DNA of 64,000 nucleotides from the NCBI RefSeq assembly GCF_014356525.2, contig NC_052505.1, positions 5,525,836 to 5,589,835 on the forward strand. The letters are read 5' to 3'. Source of the stretch: Nilaparvata lugens (Eukaryota > Arthropoda > Insecta > Hemiptera > Delphacidae). Of the stretch, positions 42,250-53,894 are shown piece after piece. The notes under the pieces were generated by a model. That model saw nothing but the letters and a program-made list of their open reading frames with translations, searched no databases and was not told the DNA's origin. How positions within the stretch are numbered: position 1 is the first letter of the stretch; each line of letters opens with the position of its first letter. The translations under genes and the position numbers were made by a program.

Positions 42250-44400
42250 TATTTTATAAGTTCAAGAATTGCAACATGGACACTGTATTGGGCTTTGACT
42301 TTTGAGCATCTATTTGAACATCACTCTCTCAAATGCACCCAATTTCAACTGCTTCACCTGTGCTGGTACTTTTGAAGAAGCATACTGCTGAACTCCTGTA
42401 GCATACCTGCAATCTCAGTAGGTGAACCCTGGGAATGTCAATCAGCTCTCAGATGCCTGGTGTTGTAGTGGTGCACATCTGACAGGGTTTCCAAGTCCTA
42501 TTGATTACTCTGTATCTACATCAGGCAGAGAAAAATGGAGTGGCTGACAACTGTCAAAATACCTAGCCTAACAAAAAAAGGCTTGCATTCTGCATGATGT
42601 TCACTTGCAGTCGTTATCCAGGCAGCCCATTTTTATAGATTTAATATGTCCAAAACCTTAGCTGAACGATCTCACAAAAGTAGACCATAAGTAATATGTC
42701 AGTGGAAGAGGGTGTGATACATCATGACAGCAACAGGAAACAAACTCTGGACAGTTTCTTGGTCACTCTCTTAATGTGGCCAGACTAGCTTAGTCTTATG
42801 CCCAAAGCAAAGCCTAGCTACTCCACAGAGACTTGATGACCAGGCATACATCATGACAGGCTACATATGATATGCTGGGTTTTGCTTTCATTCAGCTTGA
42901 AGTGATGATTAATCTGGAACCAAAGGGTTGATGACTGCAGATGTTCTGCTGAAATATAACACCAGCTGAAGGTCTGCACCTGATGATATCAGTGATGTAT
43001 CATCCACAAACAAGAGAGTTGAGTTACTGCTGTTCAAGTCATTGATCATTTTATGAAGGGGATTGGCTCCATTATTGAACCCTGAGGCACTTAAAAATTC
43101 ACAGGGAGTAGAGAGGGAGCTGCCCCACCCAAAGATACCACCTGTGCACTCCCGTCAGGTATAAGAGTCAAAGGTGGATAGAGCAAAGTCGTCAACCCCA
43201 TAGTATTTGAGTTTATTGATGAGGATGTTGTGTTCAACATAATCAAAGGCTCTGTTCAGGTCACATGGAGCAGTGACAAAGACTCATCATCCTTGAATAC
43301 AAAATAAATCTGCTCATCTACTCGATGCACAGAAACAACAGTAGTCCTCCTTTGAAATCCAAACTGCATGCTGGAGAAGAGACCACGACTCTCAAAGGAG
43401 TACTCAGGTTGATGAGGCTTGATAACTACTTGATTCACCTTTCCAAAAATTTATGTCATTGATATTGGCCTGAAGCTGTTCACGCTCTGGTGGCACCCCT
43501 TCTTGTATACTGGAACAGGCCTTGAAGTCTTCAAAAAATCTGAAATGATGCCAGTTTTCAGACAGTCATCAACTGTTGCAGAAAGATCTGCAATCGCATC
43601 TATCACATCTCAAAGCATGTAAGCAGACATTCCATACACATCAGGACTCTTCGAGGGCTTAAAAGATCATAATTATCTTTCTGAGGACTAGTAGTAGAAT
43701 ATGGTGGGCCGGAAGAAAGAGAGACATGCATGCATAGGTAGAACATGTGCAGCTAGCAGCTTAACAGGATTCTCAATAACAGGCAGTTTGCTCACTATGT
43801 CGTTCACCAACTCAATGAAGAAACGATTGAACACATCAGGTCTTGCAAAATTTAGCTGCCTTCTTTGCAGGGATCCATATATGAGTTAATCACCTATCAT
43901 GCTGCCTTACAGTGATTTGGCATATTTTCAATTGTTGCTGCTGTTGCCAGCTTCCTGGCCTGCTCTAACTCCTTTTTTAGATCGACGTTGCACGTTGCAA
44001 GTCATCAATATCTTTCAATGTCATAATCATCTCTACCATCACACCTGCTCTTCAGAACAAACATCAGTCTTTTCAGTCCAGCAAGATCATCTTCATACCA
44101 CTTCTACTGCCTTCTCACATACAGTTTGGTCTCCTATGTGGTCCCTGAGAGCGATGAGGATTGGAGATATCTGGAAAAAGTTCGTTAATTCCGCTTGGAA
44201 GTGAGTAAAATATTTCCCAACCAAACTAGTGTCACTTGGATCTCGCAGCACAGGATCCCAGGTGGTATTTACCATATCTATGAAGTGAATCAAGGTGGTC
44301 TCGCACAGGTCGTGATCGGAGATATTTTAGTTGGCATGCCAGGCAGGCGATGCATCACTCACCATGGTAGAGCCTGATTTTGAAAAGGTTGACATCAAAG
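42250..44400 (-). pseudogene. LINE reverse transcriptase relic
   Basis: Read on the minus strand, in several frames with stops: RPVPVYKKG...NSFRPIS near 43470-43520, MQFGFQRRTTVVSVHRVDEQ at 43305-43370, DLNRAFDYVEHNILINKLKY at 43195-43260, and LLFVDDTSLISS at 42980-43020 (the FVDD catalytic box). The order and spacing match a non-LTR reverse transcriptase. The frame is broken repeatedly, so it is dead. Confidence 0.85.
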
Positions 44401-44595
44401 CAGAGTGCAAAGCAGGAGCTGATTTTTTTCTAAATTTAATTTTAATTCATAGGCCATGGTCTTATAGGGGGTGGTCACTGGTCACCCCTGGTGTAAGGGT
44501 GACCATGAGTGAAATTCACTCACTAGTTTTTAATTGCATATTTTATGATGAAAAATAATTTGCAATTTGGTAAAATTTACTCAACGTTATCAGGC

Positions 44596-44815
44596 TATAG
44601 TGTGGTCCACCTTATAATGGCAGTGGATAAAGATAGAAGAAAAGCGATGCCGATTTTCTGCATTAATTAATTATATTTCTACACTGTCAAAAACATAATT
44701 GTCATCGTTGTGGACCTAGAAAAGGATAGTACCACGGGCTTTGTCGAATGATATACAAGGAAAGAAAAACCAAAGTTGATCAAATACTGTCATTATAACG
44801 TGGACCTCACTATAG
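44596..44815. mobile_element. TATAGTGAGGTCCAC-family MITE, 220 bp
   Basis: Ends TATAGTGTGGTCCACCTTAT and ATAACGTGGACCTCACTATA. The most compact full-length copy in the window. Confidence 0.75.
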
Positions 44816-45228
44816 GATTAAACCAGTTTTCAAATATATCAATTACAGCCACCTTCTAATCGAGCAAACAAAGTTATTCAGAAAAAGGTTGATCAATATA
44901 GGAAACATCTATACTTTGCTTATTGCTGACCATCTGTCTGTGATCTCTGATCAAATTATGAAATAATAAAATAAGGTTATATAAATTTAAGCTAACCTAA
45001 ACGTGTGATAAAAATTTATTATTCATTACTCTTGTTTTAGATCAAATTGCTTTTGAATTTTAAATAAATTTGAGACATTTTAAAAAGATGAAACATTTTG
45101 TATCTTACATCAAAGTTGTTTATCAAAGTCTTATCAGAATTGAATTTTGTTGATAAAGTTGCTTCTGAAAACAATAAGTGTTTTCAGTGATAACACTGAT
45201 TTCATATGGAGATGTTCAATTTCTATAA
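44816..45228 (+). promoter_or_regulatory. Upstream region of the membrane-protein gene
   Basis: AT-rich and apparently single-copy. It should hold the promoter and 5' UTR of the gene starting at 45229, but no distinctive core element is visible. Confidence 0.3.
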
Positions 45229-45338
45229 ATGGGAAACAATAATAAGGAATCTTATGAACTTCTGGCACGTTTCACGAGTGATTCAGAATCGGAAATCCCT
45301 GAAGTTTTGATACCTACTAAAAAGAAAAAATTCAGAAG
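45229..45338 (+). CDS. Predicted single-pass membrane protein, exon 1 (residues 1-36 and part of 37)
   Basis: ATG opens MGNNNKESYELLARFTSDSE, then SEIPEVLIPTKKKKFR, and two bases of an Arg codon precede the donor GTTAG. The exon carries an acidic/Ser stretch followed by a lysine/arginine cluster, typical of the cytoplasmic side of a type II-like membrane protein. The start is chosen because the frame joins exactly to 48623. A distant resemblance to the layout of EFCAB14 (acidic Ser/Glu, basic stretch, membrane helix, coiled coil) is only an idea. Confidence 0.7.
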
Positions 45339-46216
45339 GTTAGTTATTAAATAATATATTATTATATTTAATATTCCTGCCTAGAGTTATATATGTACAT
45401 CAAAGAGTCAGTATTAATAGTTGATGCTGTTAGAATGATCATTTAGTGCAGCTTACCATAGCATTTAAATTATTAGGTACCTTAAGGTAAGTTACCAGTA
45501 GCATAAGCTATAATTATTATCTTTCTTAGAACTCTGGTCAAATGTAAAGAAAAATTGTCATTTCATCAAACTTTGCATGGCATATGCAATGAAAAGATAA
45601 CATACATAGGACCAACACAACACATCTCACAGTACCTGTACCTGGGAACCATGACCATATGGAATTTAGCTTAACACAGCAACAAACTCGAAATATACGA
45701 GTTTTACAGTCAAATTATTTAACTAGTATGGTACTTATTCTCCTTGGGGAAAGCCAGAAAAATGAAGGAAAATAAGGAAGTTTGAGTAAGAGAGTCCTGG
45801 AGAGAAAGAGTTACGGCATCCCCAATAGGTTAGATACGCCCAACTAATTGTAAATTAATGAGATTCCAAGTTTACTAAAGTGCTAATCAATTCTATAATA
45901 CTGTAACTCAATTGAAGAAAATTCCAAAATAATTGCTGTCAACCACGCCGAAGACTTCTGCCGCTGCAAATAGGCTATTGTCAACGAGAGTAGCATTAGA
46001 GTTACCTTGAATAACCTTGAATGTGTAATTCATAAATTACGACTGTAGCTGAGCTGTATCAGTTGCTATAGTTTTGATAGTGGACATTATATATTATAGA
46101 CTATACAATAAAATCCAGTTATAAACTGTTGATACAGTCGTCCCGCTAGAGTAGTAAAGTCATCACTTAGGAATTGAACCTTTAGAATAAATTTTGATGA
46201 AAGTTACTATGCAATG

Positions 46217-46285
46217 ATAAGTCTCTATTTCGGGAATCGAACACGGCACCTCCTATTTGCCGAGCCAAGGAGCACGCATACGGTC
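46217..46285 (-). other. tRNA-like fragment (possible SINE head)
   Basis: The minus strand reads 'GGTGCCGTGTTCGATTCCCG', which has a good B-box (GTTCGATTCC), preceded by a weak A-box-like TTGGCTCGGC. It lacks a convincing cloverleaf. Confidence 0.3.
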
Positions 46286-46522
46286 AGAAGTAAATAAAAA
46301 TCACGATAGGCTAAATCAAAAGGTTGAGGTCAACTTTATAATGACAGTAAGTTATTCGATTATTATCATTAGTGTTGCTATTCTAATCTAACATTCGACA
46401 AAGTAGAGTTCAGCTAAATAAAGACAAAAACCTAAGGATCATCTTCAGCTTGTCACGAGAGCTGCGTTACCCTCAAAATCCATTGAAGCTGCTCGGTTTT
46501 GTCTTGTGCTCTAAATTCATAT

Positions 46523-47934
46523 CATAGAGGAACAATAAAGTAAGTAGATATCCCATGGTATAGGGAGTTTATGTCGTAGCTTTTACTGTTATCTCACGTC
46601 GATTATTGTAGATTTTTACTGTTTTCGTCGGGTGAGAGTGTATGAACGGCACAATATGAGAGACTACCAGTCGTGATGTAAAATGCCTGGGCATTTATAA
46701 GTCGGGGCAAATGCCTGATATAAATGCCCGGGCAAATGCCCAAAACCCATAAATGCCCAGGCATTTTGGGCATTTATCTCTTTTAAAGACAAATTAATAA
46801 TGTTTTAGCCATTGTATGTACATAGATGCATTATATATATTATATATAATAACACAAATGAAAACAGTAAAATATAAATTGAAAAACAATAAGAAACTTA
46901 CATTTTGTGAGCTGGAAACAGCTTTCACAGTTTCATAGGATCACAAGTTTCTTAGTGTTTTTACACTATATTTTACTGTATTCATTTGTGTTATTATTGA
47001 CTGATAGTGACTTTTGTGCTTTTTTATATATGTACTTTTTTTAGTAGTTTATGCAACGGTTGATTAAGACGGTTTATGCAACGGAATGAGAGCCTTTAAA
47101 CCACGAGTGAGATGTAAGTTAGAGCACGAGCAAGCGTAGCGCAGCGAGTGCTCTAAATATCTCACGAGTGGTTTAAAGGCCTAATACAACCGTTGCATAC
47201 ACTATTTTATCTACAAAAATACAATCAAAGATCACAGCACAATGGCTGCTCAGACCCCCCCCCCCCTCGACTATCAACCGCACTCAATACTCACTGTTCA
47301 CACCATATGAAACTCCTACAGCAGTCTGCAGTCCTAACTCAATCCTTCAAATGTTTTATTCAAGCTAGATATACACCATTGCCATTAAGTGTTATTGACA
47401 ATTGCACAGGATAATTAAATTATTATTAACAATACTTGGGTATTGTTTTTTTAACATTTTTTTATCAAACATATTATAGGCCTACACATCAACAAATTAA
47501 GGCATAATCATAGAAATTAAAGTACCCTTTGCTTTTAAAATTATTTTATTTAAGCACTTAATTTTAAATGCCCTCAGAACAACTGCAAATTAAGGCATTT
47601 TTATTTCATCCAAAAACTTTACGTTTAATTAATAGTTTATATTATGTTTTAGAAGCTCTAGTAACAATAAAAAATAGTAAAAAGTAAAAAAAGACACTTT
47701 TCCATAAATGCCCACATTTTGGGCATTTAAAACTGCTTTGGGCAAATGCCCGGGCAAATGCCCATTTATAAATGTCCTGCCCACTGGGCATTTGCCCAAC
47801 CCACATCACTATACCAGTGTCACACAGCTTTAAGGGAAAGAACTACGTGGACTATCGGCGTGAGATAACAGTAAAAGTTACGACATAAACTCCCTATACC
47901 ATGGGATATCTACTTACGCTATTGTTTCTCTATG
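46523..47934. mobile_element. CATAGAGAAACAATAGC hairpin element interrupted by another element
   Basis: Ends 'CATAGAGGAACAATAAAGTA' and 'TTGTTTCTCTATG' match 6901-7164. The interior is split by the element at 46672-47810. Confidence 0.75.
46672..47810. mobile_element. hAT-like element (GTGATGT ends) nested in the hairpin element
   Basis: Ends CGTGATGTAAAATG and CCCACATCACT; flanks CTACCAGT / ATACCAGT agree at 7 of 8. Subterminal regions are packed with GGGCATTT and its complement. No transposase seen. A short poly-C tract occurs at about 47255. Confidence 0.6.
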
Positions 47935-47937
47935 GTC

Positions 47938-48255
47938 ATATACAGCAGGTAATCAGCCAACTCTCCCCCATTTGCTTCCTCCTGCTCAAGATGAGGGGCC
48001 TGGTGACTGAGAAGTACCTTGTGATTATGTATCACGCTCTCGTCCATTGCCACATCACCTATTGATTGCTCCTTTGGAGTCACTCGGCAGGAGCTGCTGA
48101 GGCTGCAAAAGTGGGTTGTGCATAAGTGAGAATCTTAACAGGCAGCGACCATCTTGCCCGCTGCAAACCCATCTTTTTCTCGCCTTGGTGGACTGACGGT
48201 CATCAGCCATTACATCCTCCTATGCTTGGTGTATGTCAAGAGGATTCTACATAAT
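47938..48255 (+). pseudogene. LINE reverse transcriptase C-terminal relic
   Basis: Plus-strand frames with breaks read KMRGLVTEKYLVIMYHALVH, then CHITYGLLLWSHSAG and DHLARCKPIFFSLGGLTVIS, then YILLCLVYVKRILHN. These match the segment after the YADD domain in Jockey/R1-like LINEs. In intron 1 of the membrane-protein gene. Confidence 0.7.
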
Positions 48256-48622
48256 TGAAATACGATCTGGCTTACGTTGCGGAGCTAGAAAGTGATAACG
48301 CCATCTGCTTTGTCGAATGATAGTCAAGGATAGCTCAACACCAATGTTAATCAAATACTGCCATTATAACGTGGACCTCACCATGGTATATAGAAGAAGA
48401 TAAATATTTTATTTTCATCTAAATACCGTGGAACTTACAACCTTACTGTAATAGATGGAAGATTGCTCACAATCTTTCTTGGTAATTAAAGATGGTCTTG
48501 ACTAATGATTAAAATCCTTTTTTCGTTTATTCAAATATCTAACATTTTTGACGTATATGCTCATCGTAAATCAGGATCAAATTCTATGTTTCTAAATCGT
48601 TGAATCTTTCAATTTGTTCCAG

Positions 48623-48819
48623 AAAACGGAGAGTAAATGCATCTCAAAAGAATGACATGATTACAGTCGGGAAGTTTTGCTCATGTAAAGGACCGGGAAG
48701 CAAATTGTTGGTTGCGTTTATGACATGCTCTGTCCTCTTCGTTTGGGTGATCGCACTCACATGGCTTGCGTATGTTCTCAATGCTGAAATTCAACGACTT
48801 GACAGGACTGTGCAAAGTG
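48623..48819 (+). CDS. Predicted single-pass membrane protein, exon 2 (residues 37-102)
   Basis: Acceptor TTGTTCCAG joins in frame to exon 1 (AG|A = Arg). It encodes KRRVNASQKNDMITVGKF and CSCKGPGSK, a hydrophobic helix at about 65-88 (LLVAFMTCSVLFVWVIALTW), and then NAEIQRLDRTVQS, the likely start of a lumenal or extracellular coiled coil. Donor GTGAGT follows at 48820. A basic cluster on the N-terminal side argues for an N-in topology. The next exon is not found within the window. Confidence 0.75.
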
Positions 48820-48893
48820 GTGAGTGAATTTTTTATTATTCTCTTGGAAGAAAGTTGAAACTCGAGCTTCTAGACGATGTAATATCGTGTCCA

Positions 48894-49246
48894 AGGGTAA
48901 ACGCGCACTAGCACGGCCAAGAACTTACAGCCAGGACAACCTGAAGTTATATGGAGCAACGCGCACTAGTCAGACCACGACACGACAAACGCAAGACAGA
49001 CGCACGACCACAGCACTACACTCTGGTCGCACAGACCTAGCGTGAGACTGGCTTGACGTTGCGGCCAGGCTTCCATCAGCTGTTATAGAACAACGCGCAC
49101 TGCCTAAGGCCAGTTTGCGACCAGGACTGTTGTTTTAGTACTTTTACAAATAAAACTGTCTTCTTGGTCTTGGTCGAGGTTTTGGCCGTGCTATTCCAGA
49201 CCAGTACTGTTCTTGGTCTCGGCCGTGCTAGTGTGCGTTTACCCTA
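48894..49246. mobile_element. TIR element, AGGGTAAACGCGCACTAGCA family
   Basis: Left end 'AGGGTAAACGCGCACTAGCA' and right end 'TGCTAGTGTGCGTTTACCCT'. It lies 75 bp past exon 2 of the membrane-protein gene. Inner repeats around CGGCC(A)AGA. Confidence 0.75.
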
Positions 49247-49296
49247 AGTGGTAGAGTGCACATTACTATCGAAACTTCGCCAAGTCAACAAATTAA

Positions 49297-49935
49297 GGCT
49301 GTGCAAAGGCTAAAAATAAACTTTCTACTCGTGATATTTTTCCAAGTTTTTCGATTTGTATATCATAAAGCTATCAAAATGAAAAAGTTTTCTCAGGAAA
49401 ACATTTTTTTCCTATCATTACTTTTTGAGATATGAGCGACTGAAGTTTTGAATTTTTGGGACAGAACTTTTCAAATTTGGTACGATATAAATCCATGAGA
49501 TTTAGAGGATGGATTCTTCATGGTATTGTTGATCTAGTAAAACAAAAATTTCCTGAAAATATCAATTTTTGGAAAAGTTATTCAATTCACCAGAAATAAC
49601 CAAAAAATAACTCAACTGAAAGTTATTTTTGTTATTTTTAGTAAATTGAATAACTATCTTAAAATTTTATATTTTCAGAAAATTTGTGTTTTACTAGATC
49701 AAAAATACCATGAAGAATCTATCCTCTAAATCTCAAGGATTTATCTCTTACCGAATTTGAAATGTTCTGTCCCAAAAATTTAAACTTTAGGCGCTCATAT
49801 CTCAAAAAGTAATGATCAGAAAAAAAAATGTTTTCCTGAGAAAACTTTTTCATTTTGATAGCTTGATGATATACAAATCAAAAAACTTTGAAAAATATCA
49901 AGAGTAAAAAGTTTATTTTTAGCCTTTGCACAGCC
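49297..49935. mobile_element. TTAA-flanked foldback element, intact copy with palindromic flanks
   Basis: 639 bp, ends GGCTGTGCAAAGGCTAAAAA and complement, TTAA on both sides. The outside sequence at 49264-49292 is repeated in inverted orientation at 49940-49968, then followed by a second element end fragment 'TTGCACAGCC' and TTAA (49971-49984). Confidence 0.8.
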
Positions 49936-49984
49936 TTAATTTGTTGACTTGGCGAAGTTTCGATAGTAATTTGCACAGCCTTAA

Positions 49985-51116
49985 AGAGTCATTCTATTCT
50001 AATATCGGCTTTGCCAGATTTTCTGAGCAATTTTTTCAAATTTCTCATTCAACCATAGGAAGAAAAATGACGTGAAATTTCATCCTCAATATTCGAATGA
50101 GGTTCCACAGTAAGTAAATTCAAATTCAGATTTATTTATTTCCTCTTCAATGATACAAACATTTCCTCTCCAATGATACAAACATAGTATACAACTATTA
50201 CTATCGCTGAATAACAGTAAGCACTGTTCGAGTATATGCTAAACTCCGCAGGCGATTACATTTTCACATTGAGGAGTTTTTGCAAATTGGCTTGCAGCTA
50301 CTAAATTTCTGAAGCGTGCTTTCTTATTTCTGCCATCAGGTCCAGCTATGGGAATTTCTAGGGTGATCAAATTAGAGAAATTGGAGAGAACTGTTTGGCA
50401 CCTTTGACTAGATGAAACTAGTCAAAGAAAAAAGTTCCAGGGTAATCAAAGAAAACAAATTGGAGGGAATTGTTTAGCTAGATAAGATTGGAGTCACGAA
50501 AAGACTTTTGGAAGGAATTTTTAGCTAGAAGAAACTTGAATCAATGCTAGCAAAATTAAGATTGGAGTCACGAATAAACATTTTGGAAGGAACTTTTTTT
50601 AGCTAGATGAAACTTGAATCAATGCTAGCAAAATTTCGGAAAAGTATGAATGGATGACATCTCGGGGATTCATATTATTTAACTCATTTTGGAAATGATG
50701 AAGGATTCATTACTTTCGTTTTTTTCATAAACAATAGGAGCTCACTAGGAAGAAATTATTCAATCAAAACTCACTTAATAATTTGAGCGTATCTTATACC
50801 AAATAAATTTTCAATACGATCGGTGAACGTAATAATAGAAAACGTCCCGTACTATTCTATAATAGTCTGCGAGAGAAGTTCACTTTCAAGGTCACAAAAA
50901 ATCATATAGGCCCAACCAGATACTGGAACATCATGCTCTAAATGTTTTTGTTTTATGAGCAATTACAGGCCAAGAAAACCGAGAAAGACGTAGGCAATTA
51001 TTGGCCAAGAAAGACCGAGAAAGATGTAGATCATATTATTGTTAATTAAATTTCCAAATAAATTTTTTTTTGAAATTACCACCATTCCATTAGGCTACCT
51101 ACAATAATTTGAATCT
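49985..51116. other. Non-coding stretch, no gene seen
   Basis: Contains a diverged direct repeat around 50520 and 50590 ('AATCAATGCTAGCAAAATT') and AT-rich sequence. No candidate exon 3 of the membrane-protein gene. Confidence 0.5.
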
Positions 51117-51308
51117 AAGGCTCAACTCACACCTACGCGACTCAGGTCGAGAAGAGACTCGACTCTAGTTGAGTGCATGTGTTTTCAAATGAAGACAGTC
51201 GCGGAGACTAGAATCGATTGGTCTGAGTGTCACCATTTGGAAACACATGCTCTCGACTAGAGTCGAGTCTCTTCTCGACCTGAGTCGCGTGAGTGTGAGT
51301 TGAGCCTG
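51117..51308. mobile_element. Hairpin MITE, AAGGCTCAACTCACAC family
   Basis: Arms 'CGCGACTCAGGTCGAGAAGA' with 'CTCGACTCTAG' and the complementary block at 51253-51296. Ends AGGCTCAACTCACAC / GTGTGAGTTGAGCCT. Confidence 0.8.
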
Positions 51309-51720
51309 GGTCAAAAGTCTCAACGACACTCAACAACGACAAATTTAAGCTTTTCGTCCGTTTTTTACATTTAAAAAATAATAATGTAGGTCTATATTAT
51401 TAAACAAATTTTAACATTCGCACCACCCGATTATCTCCAACTTTCAGATTTTTTAAGCTATACTTAAATTATCAAGATGAAATGTCACATTCAAATCTGT
51501 AGTAGAATAAGCTATTTCAAAAAACTTGATCTGGTTAATTCCTAAATTAGTCCACTGGAAACTCAAGTTGAAGCTTATTTAATTCAGCTTGTAAAGTCAG
51601 TAGAATAATTCTTTCTCGATTGAGTGAGTAGATTGTAGAGTTATCGTATGTAAGATTGTCAACATGTAGTGCCAGATTCTCTTAGGTGGTGTAACCTACA
51701 GTAACTATGAAACCATGGTT

Positions 51721-52397
51721 TATATAGTTGACCGAGCGAAGTGAGGTCTAAGATTCAAGTCGACGGTTTTGCATTTCTCTTTATGTTTAAATGTTTATAT
51801 GTTGCGCATTTACGGCGAAACGCAGCAATAAATTTCATGAAATTTGACAGGTATGTTCCTTTTTAAATTGCGTGTCGACGTATTTACAAGGTTTTTGGAA
51901 TTTTTGAATTTCAAGGATAATATAAAAGGAAAAGGAGCCTCCTTCATACGCTAATATTAGAGTGAAAATCAGACTATAGAATTATTCATCATAAATCAGC
52001 TGTCGAGTGGATTATAAATTGCATGCCATGACGCATGCAATTCAATATCTCAATTTAACTTGGTAAAAAATCAGCTGCTGTGTGGACTATTAATTGCATG
52101 TCTCATTGAATGCAATTATTAAATGAACTAACGCATGCAATTAATAACTAAAATAACATAGTATTGTCTCTCGACCTTTCTATGCTGAACTCGGGCTGTC
52201 CTTTTGCCAGTATGTCTTGAAGGAGATTTGCTTTTGATGTTAGCTTTTTATACATCAACACCAACAGCCATTAGCTGTTTTCTCACCGATATCTCGCCGA
52301 CACTACATACAGACAGGATTTACTCTGATGGACAATATAAGAGGAGGCTGTGGTTTATAACTGCGCGAGGTCTACTGTTCACAGAACTACTAGTTAC
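51721..52397 (+). mobile_element. Composite interspersed element, full-length-like copy
   Basis: From 'GTTGACCGAGCGAAGTGAGG' to 'GTTCACAGAACTACTAGT'. It pairs as an inverted repeat with 53895-54770. Confidence 0.7.
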
Positions 52398-52487
52398 TTT
52401 AGTGTAACCTAGATTGGTGAATACTCGCCAAAGATTTTCATTAATCAAAATGTTTGTGAAATAAAATCAGCAACTGTGGGATTGTTC

Positions 52488-52673
52488 ACTACCTCCGTGA
52501 ATAAAGCCGTAGTGCATTCGTGTAACGTCAGCACAGGTAGGGCTCCTTGACCAATAAAAACACTAGCTGATATAGATCAGCTGAAATCAACAAATTTCTA
52601 TTGGTGTAGGAGCCCTACCTGTGCTGACGTCACACGAATGCACTACGGCTTTGTTTACGGAGGTAGTGGATTG
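52488..52673. mobile_element. 186-bp hairpin MITE
   Basis: Arms 'GTAGTGCATTCGTGTAACGT' and 'ACGTCACACGAATGCACTAC', with 'CAGGTAGGGCTCCT' and 'AGGAGCCCTACCTG' inside. Confidence 0.85.
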
Positions 52674-53619
52674 TTCCTCTCCATTTGCAAAAATGTTGTA
52701 GTGGCGAGTGTAGGATATTGTGGTGAATCATCTGATATTTGTCACCTGTGATTAACAACCTGTTTCCAACTTGCATTAGTTTGTTTATAAATTGTATCAG
52801 TTTATTTTATATTTTCTCAGTTCAATTTTGTCATCTCTACATTAAAACATTCATCCAGTTTTTTATTTAATCTATTTTATCATAGGAAATCCACAAACCA
52901 AATTTCCTATAATATCAAACATGACTGATGTATGAAACATTTAATAGCTCTTTACAACAGCATGACTGGTGTATGAAACTTTTAATAGCACTTTACAACA
53001 GCATTGGCAAAGAAAATGCAATTGATAAAAAAACGTAATTGATGAAAAATAGTAACAGATTCAGGGCCGAATCAGGGTTCCATTATACTGATCAGTTATA
53101 ATAAGCATTTTGTAGTGAAAATTAGTGTTTGCATAAAATAGAATATGCAAATCTATAAAATAGAATTTTATTGATGATTGTTACAAGACAGGCGACGATA
53201 AGCCGTCGGTCCCGACTACCTAGAAAGTAGTTGTCATCTCTCATAATCATCCCTCTCACTGAGTTAGTGGGGAGGATATTTTTAATATTCTTTCCGAAGA
53301 ATGGACATTGATATGTCCAAAGCTCCGCCAATTTATGTAGATGTATAACAATATAATTATCTATTGTTATTATATTGCAAATTGCTTTTTTATATCATAT
53401 ACAGTTCAATAATTATTTTCTTAGTCTATATTATGTAAATTCATTTATAATTTTGCTGTATTGTAAGCTATTGTATATAAGTGTATAAGCCAGTATACAT
53501 TGTAATCTACATAAATAAAGTACTCAATCAATCAATTACCCACGCACAAGCCTAAGAGCTTATGTGGACATTACCCTCAATATTATTATCATTAAAGCAA
53601 TCGTAATATAAAATTGAGG

Positions 53620-53657
53620 CATGGTCAATCTATAGACTTCACTATAGATTGACCATG
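53620..53657. repeat. Perfect 16-bp-stem hairpin
   Basis: CATGGTCAATCTATAG, a 6-nt loop, then its exact complement. Isolated in AT-rich sequence. Confidence 0.85.
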
Positions 53658-53894
53658 TTGTAGGTCGCTCATTTTGAGTCATTTGAATTATGACTCATTT
53701 TGAATTGAATTTTACTTATTTATTTAATTGCATCCACTGACCTCTTGTAAAAGGGGTATTCTGTCTTGTCATGTCTCTAAACAATCATGAAATGATTTTA
53801 TTATCTACCATCATAGTGCCCTCGGAACTCCTGAGCAGAGTAACACATATGTACAGCAACTCTTTTTTCAACTCTATGACTAATCTTTGTAGCC

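Noticed and set aside
47255..47270. Poly-C tract as an origin or regulatory signal
   Set aside because: Short homopolymer inside a transposon; nothing supports a function.
52204..52407. 67-residue frame as a possible third exon of the membrane-protein gene
   Set aside because: It lies in a multicopy composite element, and no acceptor in the correct phase precedes it.
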